From: Streptomyces sp. CC0208
Lineage (GTDB): Bacteria; Actinomycetota; Actinomycetes; Streptomycetales; Streptomycetaceae
Reading direction: 5' to 3'
DNA length: 64,000 bases
Assembly (NCBI RefSeq): GCF_003443735.1
Contig: NZ_CP031969.1
Span: 8,556,001 to 8,620,000 of the forward strand
Shown here: piece after piece, positions 8,944-16,926 of the stretch
Layout: each line of letters starts with the position of its first letter
How positions within the stretch are numbered: position 1 is the first letter of the stretch
Notes under the pieces: generated by a model
The model's database searches: none
What the model was told of the DNA's origin: nothing
The model's input: the letters and a program-made list of their open reading frames with translations, nothing else
Program-made: the position numbers and the translations under genes

Positions 8944-10176
8944 TTATGGACGGGAATTCAGGAATTCCTCGTTCTTTTGTGCGGTGGTGAGTGCCAGAAT
9001 GAGATCCAGACGGGAGCCGGGATCGTGCAGGGCCGCGCCGAAGACTTTCTCCAACTGACGCAGCCGATAACGCACCGTCTGCGGATGGACATGGAGACGG
9101 GCGGCGACGTCGGGCACGTTGCTACCGCTGAGCAGCCACGCCAGCAGCGTCTCGGCGAGCCGCTCGCGCTGCCCCTCCGACACCGTGTCGAGGGGCGCGA
9201 GGGCCCGCGCCCGCAGCTGGTCGAGCATCGGCTCGTCGCTGTGCAGCAGCAGGGTCGACAGGTGGTCCGCGCAGCGCACCACCCCCTGCCGGGGGAGGAT
9301 CCCGCGGCCCATCAACCCCAGTGCCCGGGTGGCCCAGCGCAGCGACCGGGCGGCCTCCTCGAGCGGCACCGTCGGCCCGATCGCGGCCGGCCGCCCGCGC
9401 AGGGCGAGGCTGAACGCCCGCCCCCCGAAACGCCCTGAGCCGTCCGGGTCGGGTATCAGCATCCGCGGCGGCCGGGACTCCATGTCCACCAGTGCCCCCG
9501 CGGCGGCCAGCGGCCGGTCCTCCTCCCGCTGGTCCGGGGTGGCCGCGAGTGCGACCACCGCGACCTGCTTAGGCACCGACCACCGCGCGCCGTGCGCCAG
9601 GTCCTGCACGGCGGCCGGCGCGACCGGCACGTCCCCGAGCAGCAGGTCCAGCAGGCGTCTGCGCCGCCGTTCCAGCTCGTCCGTGTCCTTCGAGCGGGCC
9701 TCCGCATACCCGGCCGCCGCCGCCTCGGCGACCTCGTGAACGGTACGGAACGCGATTTCGCCCAGAGCCGACACCACCGCCGAGTCGAGGCCGAGCTCCT
9801 CCGCCGTACGGCCCATCCGCCGCCAGGCGTGCAGCCCGCCCACACGCAGCGCGGACTGCAACGCGTCGAGGCTGCGCCCCTCCAGGGCCTCGCCGCGTCC
9901 GAGTTCGTAGTACGTCGCCGCGATCTCGTCCCCACGCCTGCGCGGGTCGGCGATGTGGTCGACGAACAGGGTCAGCGCCTGCACCACCCCGGCTCTGAGG
10001 TGTTCGCGGTAGGTTCCGTCGGCCGGGCGCGCGTACTCGGGCACCTGACGGCGGACCTCCTCCTCCACCTCGTCTGCGACGTCCGGCAGGTCGCCACGCA
10101 GGAGTTCGGCCAGGTCCGGCGGCACGGAGGCGGCCCCGAGGTCCTCCGGAAGACCGCGTGGTGTGGGGGTGGCCAA
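8944..10176 (-). CDS. PucR-type helix-turn-helix transcriptional regulator
   Basis: A 410-residue regulator. The middle region resembles the GGDEF-like sensor part of actinobacterial PucR proteins. The C-terminal 60 residues are the PucR HTH (LAETLLAWLLSGSNVPDVAARLHVHPQTVRYRLRQLEKVFG). The TTG at 10176 is preferred as start because AAAGGAGGG sits 6 bases upstream; a longer frame runs further upstream without a comparable site. It lies between the cutinase and the antigen-85-like esterase gene on the same strand, so it is a candidate regulator of either or of the whole lipid locus. Confidence 0.88.
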   Translation of the reverse strand: MATPTPRGLPEDLGAASVPPDLAELLRGDLPDVADEVEEEVRRQVPEYARPADGTYREHLRAGVVQALTLFVDHIADPRRRGDEIAATYYELGRGEALEGRSLDALQSALRVGGLHAWRRMGRTAEELGLDSAVVSALGEIAFRTVHEVAEAAAAGYAEARSKDTDELERRRRRLLDLLLGDVPVAPAAVQDLAHGARWSVPKQVAVVALAATPDQREEDRPLAAAGALVDMESRPPRMLIPDPDGSGRFGGRAFSLALRGRPAAIGPTVPLEEAARSLRWATRALGLMGRGILPRQGVVRCADHLSTLLLHSDEPMLDQLRARALAPLDTVSEGQRERLAETLLAWLLSGSNVPDVAARLHVHPQTVRYRLRQLEKVFGAALHDPGSRLDLILALTTAQKNEEFLNSRP

Positions 10177-10298
10177 GGGGGACCCTCCTTTCACCCGGAA
10201 GCGGCTCACCCGCGGGCCGTTGCCCGTGGGACGAGGGGTAAGTCCTGTGTTGGACGGACGTCCCCTGCGTTGCGTTCCGTGCCCCGACGGTACCGACA

Positions 10299-11222
10299 TC
10301 ACTGCGGCACCCCCAGCCCCCGCGCAAGCATTGGCCACGACGCGGTGAACTCCTGCTTCCAGTAGGCCCAGCTGTGCCCTCCTCCTGCGTAGAAGTGCGT
10401 GGTGACCGGGATGCGCAGCAGCGCGAGCGTGTCGGTGAAGCTGTGAGCGGAGGGCCACAGGGCGCTCTCCAGTGCCTCGGGGAGCCAGTCGCCCGTGCCG
10501 CCCACCAGCCCGCTGCCGCTGGAGACGTACAGGGCGGTGCCGCGCAGCCCCGCCGCGCGGTCCCGCGGGTTGAAGTCGCGCCAGGTGAGCAGGTTCAGGA
10601 AGGGATTGCCCCACAGCGAGGTGGGTGCCAGGTTCTCGCGGGCCACGATGGCGTCCACGAGGGCGGGCACACCGGGTGCCATGGTGTCGAGGATCCCGCT
10701 GTAGGAGGCGGCCGCGGTGAACGTGCCGGGGTGCCGTGCCGCGTGCGCCATGGCACCGTAGCCGCCGGTGGACACCCCCGCGACGACCCGTACGCCGGAG
10801 GCCCGGTAGTCGCGGGCCAGCAGTGCCGGAACCTCCTTCAGCTGGAAGGTCTCGTAGTCCGGGCCGCCGCGCCAGGCGGTGGGAATGCCGGTGGGCCCCG
10901 CGTCGGGCATCGCCACGATCAGGTTCCGGCCCTCGGTGAAGGCCTCGATGTCCGTCTCGCGTGTCCAGGACGTGTAGTCGTCGTGGGCGCCGTGCAGCAG
11001 ATACAGCACGGGGTAGGTGCGGGTGGGCTCCGCGTCGAACCCCGACGGCAGGATCAGCCGCACCGGTGCGCTGCGGCCCAGCGCGGCGGAGGGCACGGAC
11101 ACGTCGACGGTGCGTGACCCGAGCGCGGCGGCGGTCCGGGCGCCGAACAGGACGGCCAGACCGGCACCGGCCGCGGCCTTGGTGACGGTACGTCGGGACA
11201 CTGCGGTGGTGCGACGGTGCAT
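10299..11222 (-). CDS. antigen-85-like (esterase D family) secreted acyltransferase/esterase
   Basis: A 307-residue alpha/beta hydrolase with a twin-arginine signal (SRRTVTKAAAGAGLAVLFG, R10-R11), so it is probably exported folded. YPVLYLLHGAHDDYTSW and the elbow GVSTGGYGA (Ser151) are the antigen 85/esterase D signatures; the HSW near residue 287 supplies the catalytic His. In mycobacteria the antigen 85 enzymes move mycolyl groups between trehalose and cell-wall acceptors; other members are simple esterases. It follows the Pks13-like gene by 22 bases with its own... upstream RBS GAGGAGAG, but in transcription order it is upstream of nothing but the PucR and cutinase genes. Co-transcription with the synthase is likely. 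Confidence 0.85.
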   Translation of the reverse strand: MHRRTTAVSRRTVTKAAAGAGLAVLFGARTAAALGSRTVDVSVPSAALGRSAPVRLILPSGFDAEPTRTYPVLYLLHGAHDDYTSWTRETDIEAFTEGRNLIVAMPDAGPTGIPTAWRGGPDYETFQLKEVPALLARDYRASGVRVVAGVSTGGYGAMAHAARHPGTFTAAASYSGILDTMAPGVPALVDAIVARENLAPTSLWGNPFLNLLTWRDFNPRDRAAGLRGTALYVSSGSGLVGGTGDWLPEALESALWPSAHSFTDTLALLRIPVTTHFYAGGGHSWAYWKQEFTASWPMLARGLGVPQ

Positions 11223-11244
11223 GGCGGCTCTCCTCGGATCACGT

Positions 11245-14200
11245 TCAGTGGGTCCCTGCGGCGAGTTCCTGGCCCAGGTGGGCGGCGATCTCGTCGACGT
11301 GCGGCGGGTCGAGCAGCGACAGGTGGTGTCCCGCGACCGGTACGACGGTCAGGCGCGGGCACACCTCGTCCCAGCCCAGCGCCTGGTCGTCGCGCTCGTA
11401 GGCGGGGTCACGCACGGTGTGCGGGGCAGGCTCGGTGGCCCGGTACAGGACCACCCGCCCGTCGTAACGGCCCGGCCGGTGGGCCTCGCCGATCCTCAGG
11501 TCCAGGTAGGAGGAGCGCTGGTGCTCCAGGGCGGCGGGCGGTACGTCGACGGACCCGCGCAGGATCTCCAGCACGGTGTCGATGCGCTCACCGTCGTCCT
11601 CCATCGCGACGAGGGCGTCGTACGGCAGGTCCAGCGGGACCCCGTAGGCGTCGCGGACGTGGCGGGCGAACCCCTCGAAGTGGGCGCGGAGCCGGTCGGC
11701 CGGTGTGCGGTCCGGCTGGGGTAGGGGGCGTACGGAGTCGATGAGGACCACGAGCTCCACCTCCCGTCCCGCGGCGGTGAGGTGCCGTGCGGTCTCCTGG
11801 GCGACGAAGCCGCCGAAGGACCAACCGCCCAGCAGACAGGGCCCGTCGGGGTGGACGGCTGTGACGGCCTCGGCGTAGCGGCGCGCCTTCTCGGTGACTG
11901 TCGGCGCGTCTTCGAGACGTTCGAGGCCGTACACGGGCCGCTCGTCGCCCAGACGTTCGGCAAGTGCCCGGTAGACGTCGGTCGTTCCGCCGGCGGCGTG
12001 CACGAGGAAGACCGGGGGACGGTTGCCGGTGGCGCGCAGCGGGCGTACCGGGCCCGTCCGGAGACGGTCGGCCACCTCCTGGACCGTGGAGGCGCCGAGC
12101 AGGTCGCGCAGCGGCAGCTCGATGGCGAACTCGCGCTCCAGGGCGGTGCGGACACGGACGGCCATCAGCGAGTCGAGCCCGAGGTCGGCCAGCGCGGTGG
12201 CGGGGGTGACCCGGCCGGCGGGGTGGCCGGTGACGGTGGCGATGTGATGGCACAGGCGGCCGGCGACGGAGGTGTCCTCAGGGGCCTCGGGTACCTGCGT
12301 ACGGATCTCCGGGCGCACCTGCGTCGGCGCCTTCGTGGGCGAGGCCCCCCGGCCGTCCGTCCACCAGTGCCGCACATGCTTCCAGCGGGGCGCGGGCAGG
12401 TCGACGACCCGTCCCGGTGGCAGCGGCAGCCGCTCGCCCGCGCAGTACAGGGCTCCCATCTGGGTGAGGAAGCCGGCGCATCCGTCGGCGTCCCGCCGCA
12501 GCGTGCCGATCGCGAGGGCGCCGGGCACGTTGTCGGTGAGGGCCCGGGCGAGGACCGGGTGGGGGGAGATCTCGACGAAGGCCCTGTGGCCGTCGGCCGC
12601 GGCCGCGGCGACGGCCCGGTCCAGTCGTACGGGCCGTCGCAGGTTCGCGGCCCAGTGGGCGGAGTCGAAGAGACAGTCGCCGCGCGGGTCGTCCAGGACG
12701 GTGGAGTAGACGGGCACCCGAGGTGCTCTGCCGCCGACATCGGTCAGGGACTCGGTCAACTCGGCCAGCAGCGGCTCGACCTGGGGCGAGTGTCCGGCCC
12801 CGACGACCCGCATGGACCGGGCCGCCCGCCCCTGCTCCTCCAGCCACCGCACGAGCCGCGCCACCGCCGGTTCCTCACCGGTGACGACCTTCTGCCCCGG
12901 CGAGGAGTGAACGGCGACATGCACACCGGGGAAGTCCCGTGCCAGGGCGTCGAGTTCACCGTCGTCGAGGTCGACGACCGCCATCGCCCCGCCCCGCAGC
13001 CGGCTGAGCAGCCGGGCCCGTTCGGCGACGATCCGGGCGCCCTCCGCCACGTCCAGGGCGCCCGCGCACACGGCGGCGGCCACCTCGCCCAGGGAGTGGC
13101 CGATGACGGCGGCGGGTTCGACGCCGTAGGAACGCCACAACTCGGCCAGCGCCACCTGGAGTCCGAACAGGACGGGCTGGGCCACCTCCAGGCTGTCCAG
13201 CTCGCTCCCGGACGCGAGACGGTCGTGCAGGGACAGGCCGCACTCCGCGTCGATCTTCTCCACGGCGGCGGCGAAGGCGGGTTCCTCGGCCAGCAACCGG
13301 CGTCCCATGCCGGCCCACTGGCTGCCGTACCCGGAGAAGACCCACACCGGTCCCGGCCCCACGAGATCACGCTCACCGGTCACGACCCGGCCGTGCGGGC
13401 GGCCCTGCGCCAACGCGGCCAGTCCGTCCGCGAGTTCGTCCCGGTCCCCGGCGACCACGGCCGCGCGGACGCCTCCGCGGCCCGTCCGTCCGGCCAGTGT
13501 GCGGGCCACGTCGGCGGGGTGCGCGGTCGCTGTCCCGAGCCAGTCGGCGAGCCGGGCCGCGGTGTCCCGCAGCCGCTCCCCGTCCACGTCGGACAGGAGA
13601 TGCAGCCGGGCGCCGGGTTCCTCGGCCGGGCGCGCGGGCAGGATGCCGGGCCGCCATTCCTCCAGTACCGCATGGGCGTTGGTGCCGCCGAACCCGAACC
13701 CGGAGACGCCCGCGGTGGCCGTACCGGCGTAGCGCGGCCAGGGCTCGCCCTCGGTGACCACCCGCAGTCGTACGTCGTCCAGGGCGCTGCCCTCGGCGCA
13801 GTGCAGGGACGGCGGGATGACGTCGTGGTGCAGGGCGAGCACGGTCTTCACCAGCCCGGTGACGCCCGCGGCGGACTCCAGGTGCCCCAGGTTCGACTTC
13901 ACGGAACCGAGCAGCAGCGGCTGGTCGGGGTCGCGGTCCGCGCCGAGCACCGCCCCGAGCGCGCCGGCCTCGATCGGGTCGCCGAGCGGGGTGCCGGTGC
14001 CGTGCGCCTCGACGTAGTCGACGTGGGCGGGGGTGAGTCCGGCCCGTGCGTACGCGGTGGTCAAAAGGGCCTGCTGAGCCGCCGGGTTGGGGGCGAGGAG
14101 GCCGTTGGAGCGGCCGTCGGAGTTGACGGCCGTGGCGCGGATGACGGCGAGCACGCGATCGCCGTCCCGCTCGGCGTCGGACAGCCGCTTCAGGATGACG

Positions 14201-15192
14201 GCCGCGCAGCCCTCGCCGCGTCCGATGCCGTTCGCGTCCGGCGAGAACGGCTTGCACCGCCCGTCCGGGGCGAGGGCGCCCGCCCGCCGGAACGCCATGC
14301 TGACGACAGGGGAGAGCAGCAGGTTGACGCCCGCGGCGATCGCCGTGTCGCTCTCGCCGGTGCGCAGACTCACGCAGGCGTGGTGCACCGCGACCAGCGA
14401 GGAGGAGCAGGCGGTGTCCACGGCCATGCTCGGCCCACGGGTGTCCAGCACGTACGCCAGCCGGCCCGCGGTCACGCTGAGCGCACCGCCCGCCGGGGCC
14501 CAGGGGTCGACGGCCGCCGGGTCGGCGCCGGTGAGCGAGCCGTACTCCGGGGCGGAGACCCCGACGAAGACACCGGTGGCGGTGCCCGTGAGGGACGCGG
14601 CGGGGACGGCGGCGTGCCCGAGCGCCTCGTGGACCACCTCCAGGAGGATCCGCTGCTGCGGGTCCATCACGGTCGCCTCGCGCGGGGTGATCCGGAAGAA
14701 GTCCGCGTCGAACCCGGCGATGTCGTCGAGATAGCCGCCGTACGGGGGCGCGTCCTCGGGCGGGAAGGGGGTGAAGTCGCGCCAGCGGTCTGCGGGGACC
14801 CGTCTGATCGCGTCGACGCCGTCGGTCAGCAGCCGCCAGTAGTCCGCGGGGCCCTGCACCCCGCCGGGGAGACGGCAGCCGACCCCTATGACGGCGACGG
14901 GCTCCGAGGGAGGAGCGACCGTGGCGGGCGCAGGCGGCGCACTCGGCGTCGGCATTCGGCACAGATGCGCGGCCAGAGCCTCTGCGGTGGGTGCCTCCCA
15001 CAGCAACGTCGGCGGCAGCTCCCGTCCCGCCAGCCGGGCGAGATCCCCGGCCAGCGCGACCGCGTCCCGCGAGGACATCCCGAGGTCGGCCAGCGGGCGG
15101 TCCATCGGAACGTCCTCGACGGCCGTGCCGGTCCACCCGGCGACACGCTCCGCGACCAGCCGGCGCACCGCGCCCGCGTCCACGGCCCTCAC
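11245..15192 (-). CDS. Pks13-like type I polyketide synthase (ACP-KS-AT-ACP-TE)
   Basis: A 1315-residue synthase. Domains: N-terminal ACP (LGMSSRDAV, phosphopantetheine Ser41), KS about 95-520 (DTACSSSL with Cys262, EAHGTGT, NLGHLESAAG), AT about 600-890 (GHSLGE, Ser700), second ACP about 970-1045 (LGLDSLMAV, Ser1008) and thioesterase about 1060-1315 (GGWSFGG, Ser1125). This order is that of mycobacterial Pks13, whose N-terminal carrier has a near-identical SSRDAVA signature, but the protein is about 400 residues shorter. There is no KR, DH or ER, so one decarboxylative condensation would give a beta-keto product. GTG start overlaps the acyl-AMP ligase stop (GTGA), showing coupling. Expected reaction: one acyl chain loaded from the ligase, condensed with a carboxyacyl-CoA from the AccD-type enzyme, and released by the TE. 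Product is inferred. Confidence 0.93.
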   Translation of the reverse strand: MRAVDAGAVRRLVAERVAGWTGTAVEDVPMDRPLADLGMSSRDAVALAGDLARLAGRELPPTLLWEAPTAEALAAHLCRMPTPSAPPAPATVAPPSEPVAVIGVGCRLPGGVQGPADYWRLLTDGVDAIRRVPADRWRDFTPFPPEDAPPYGGYLDDIAGFDADFFRITPREATVMDPQQRILLEVVHEALGHAAVPAASLTGTATGVFVGVSAPEYGSLTGADPAAVDPWAPAGGALSVTAGRLAYVLDTRGPSMAVDTACSSSLVAVHHACVSLRTGESDTAIAAGVNLLLSPVVSMAFRRAGALAPDGRCKPFSPDANGIGRGEGCAAVILKRLSDAERDGDRVLAVIRATAVNSDGRSNGLLAPNPAAQQALLTTAYARAGLTPAHVDYVEAHGTGTPLGDPIEAGALGAVLGADRDPDQPLLLGSVKSNLGHLESAAGVTGLVKTVLALHHDVIPPSLHCAEGSALDDVRLRVVTEGEPWPRYAGTATAGVSGFGFGGTNAHAVLEEWRPGILPARPAEEPGARLHLLSDVDGERLRDTAARLADWLGTATAHPADVARTLAGRTGRGGVRAAVVAGDRDELADGLAALAQGRPHGRVVTGERDLVGPGPVWVFSGYGSQWAGMGRRLLAEEPAFAAAVEKIDAECGLSLHDRLASGSELDSLEVAQPVLFGLQVALAELWRSYGVEPAAVIGHSLGEVAAAVCAGALDVAEGARIVAERARLLSRLRGGAMAVVDLDDGELDALARDFPGVHVAVHSSPGQKVVTGEEPAVARLVRWLEEQGRAARSMRVVGAGHSPQVEPLLAELTESLTDVGGRAPRVPVYSTVLDDPRGDCLFDSAHWAANLRRPVRLDRAVAAAAADGHRAFVEISPHPVLARALTDNVPGALAIGTLRRDADGCAGFLTQMGALYCAGERLPLPPGRVVDLPAPRWKHVRHWWTDGRGASPTKAPTQVRPEIRTQVPEAPEDTSVAGRLCHHIATVTGHPAGRVTPATALADLGLDSLMAVRVRTALEREFAIELPLRDLLGASTVQEVADRLRTGPVRPLRATGNRPPVFLVHAAGGTTDVYRALAERLGDERPVYGLERLEDAPTVTEKARRYAEAVTAVHPDGPCLLGGWSFGGFVAQETARHLTAAGREVELVVLIDSVRPLPQPDRTPADRLRAHFEGFARHVRDAYGVPLDLPYDALVAMEDDGERIDTVLEILRGSVDVPPAALEHQRSSYLDLRIGEAHRPGRYDGRVVLYRATEPAPHTVRDPAYERDDQALGWDEVCPRLTVVPVAGHHLSLLDPPHVDEIAAHLGQELAAGTH

Positions 15193-16901
15193 GCGGCGCC
15201 GCCCGCCGCGTAGACGCCCGCCAGATAACGCTCACGTGTCAACGCCCGCGACACCTTGCCGCTGGACGTCCGCGGCACCGTGCCCGGCGGGACGAGGAGC
15301 ACATCGGCGAGCCGCAGCCCGTGCCGCCCGGATACGGCCGCACGCACGGCCCGTGCCAGTTCCGGTACGTCGATCTCGGCGAGGCTCGTGGTCCGGGCGT
15401 GTTCGGCCACCACGACCACCCGCTCACCGGAGCCGCCCGCCACCCCGAACGCGGCGAGCCGGTCGCGCCGTACCGCCGGATGCGCGTCCTGGACGGTGGC
15501 CTCCAGGTCCTGCGGATAGTGGTTGCGTCCGTCGACGACGATGAGGTCCTTCAGCCGGCCGGTGACGATCAGCTGCCCGTCCAGGACCGTCCCCAGGTCA
15601 CCGGTGCGCAGCCGTCCGTCCCTGCCGAAGACGCGCCGGGTCTGTTCGTCCCGGTTCCAGTAGCCGCGGCCCACGTTGGGACCCCGCACCTGGATCTCGC
15701 CGACCTCGCCCTCGGACAGGTGGGCGCCGGAGAGCGGATCGACGATGAGGACCTCCTGGCCCACCGGAGTACCGCAGCCCGCCAGCAGCACGGCCCGGGG
15801 ATCGTCCGGCCGGGCGGGCAGCGCCTTCCCCTCCGCGAGCGCGTCCCGGCCGAGGGCGAACCGGCGCACCGGCTCCCCGGGCCGGGCCGCGCTGACGAAC
15901 ACGGTCGCCTCGGCGAGGCCGTACGACGGACAGTGCGTCGTGGGTCCGAGACCCTGAGCGGCGAAGGCGGCCTGGAACCTGTCGGCCGTGGTGGGACGGA
16001 CCGGCTCGCTGCCGTTGATCAGCGCCATGACTCCGTCGAGCCGCAGATCCGCCTTCTGGTCCTCGGTCACCGTCGAGGCGCAGTAGTCGTAGGCGAAGTT
16101 GGGCGCCGCGCTCAGCGCCCGCGGATGGGCGGACAGCAGCCGCAGCCAGCGCGCGGGTTCGTGCAGGAAGGCGACCGGGTCCATGAGCACCGACAGCAGC
16201 CCGCGCACCACCGGGGCGGCGACGCTGAGGACGAGGCCCATGTCGTGGTAGAGCGGCAGCCAGCCCACACAGGTCACGGGATGGACGTCGGCGCCGTAGG
16301 CGCCCAGCGCCTGGCGGGCGTTGGCGACGACGTTGGCGTGCCCGATCTCCACACCCGCCGGGGTGCGCGTCGACCCGGAGGTGTACTGGAGGTAGGCGAC
16401 CTCACCGCCGGGAGGCGGCAGTTCCGCCGCGGCGGCGTCGGGCACCTGGTCGACGGCGACGACCCGTGCTCCCGAGCCGCCGCACAAGTCCCCTACCTGG
16501 TCCAGAACCTGACTTGTCGTCAGCAACACGGCCGGTTGTGCGTCGGCCAGGACGGCCGCCAGCCGGTCACCGTGCCCGGGCAGGCCGGGCGGATACATCG
16601 GCACGGCGACCATGCCGGCCGCGAGCGCTCCGAGGAAGCCGGTGACGTACTCCAGCCCCTGGGGGCACAGCACCGCGACCCGGGCCCCGGGTTCGGTCTC
16701 CTCGGCGAGCCGGGCGGCCACCGCCCGTACCCGCACGTCCAGCCGGCGCCAGGTCAGGGTGCGGTGCACACCGCGCGAGTGCGGGGCTGGATGGTCGACG
16801 AAGGTGAACGCGCGGCGCTCCGGGGTGGCCCCGGCCCAGTGGCGTACGTACTCCGGCAGACTCCGGAACGCGGGGGCGAGCGGGGGACGGCGGATGTCCA
16901 T
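15189..16901 (-). CDS. FadD32-like fatty acyl-AMP ligase
   Basis: A 570-residue adenylate-forming enzyme of the FAAL class. The P-loop region YLQYTSGSTRTPAGVEIGH has the GSTRTPAGV form characteristic of FadD32-type FAALs. GWLPLYHDMGLV, SAAPNFAYD, the SYGLAEATVF core motif, RTGDLG hinge and GRLKDLIVVDGRNHYPQD follow in family order. It should activate a fatty acid as acyl-AMP and load it on the N-terminal carrier of the synthase encoded immediately downstream (4-base overlap). The ATG at 16901 is chosen because CGAGGAGA lies 10 bases upstream and the family begins there; a longer open frame would run into the preceding gene. Confidence 0.92.
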   Translation of the reverse strand: MDIRRPPLAPAFRSLPEYVRHWAGATPERRAFTFVDHPAPHSRGVHRTLTWRRLDVRVRAVAARLAEETEPGARVAVLCPQGLEYVTGFLGALAAGMVAVPMYPPGLPGHGDRLAAVLADAQPAVLLTTSQVLDQVGDLCGGSGARVVAVDQVPDAAAAELPPPGGEVAYLQYTSGSTRTPAGVEIGHANVVANARQALGAYGADVHPVTCVGWLPLYHDMGLVLSVAAPVVRGLLSVLMDPVAFLHEPARWLRLLSAHPRALSAAPNFAYDYCASTVTEDQKADLRLDGVMALINGSEPVRPTTADRFQAAFAAQGLGPTTHCPSYGLAEATVFVSAARPGEPVRRFALGRDALAEGKALPARPDDPRAVLLAGCGTPVGQEVLIVDPLSGAHLSEGEVGEIQVRGPNVGRGYWNRDEQTRRVFGRDGRLRTGDLGTVLDGQLIVTGRLKDLIVVDGRNHYPQDLEATVQDAHPAVRRDRLAAFGVAGGSGERVVVVAEHARTTSLAEIDVPELARAVRAAVSGRHGLRLADVLLVPPGTVPRTSSGKVSRALTRERYLAGVYAAGGAA

Positions 16902-16926
16902 CGGGCAGGTCTCCTCGCGAGGCAGG

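Noticed and set aside
8944-10614. A longer (556-codon) reading of the PucR regulator
   Set aside because: The extra N-terminal part runs through the intergenic region and the end of the antigen-85-like gene; TTG 10176 has a much better ribosome site.
11782-15213. A 1143-codon plus-strand open frame opposite the Pks13-like gene
   Set aside because: Antisense shadow of the synthase; no RBS and no recognisable domain.
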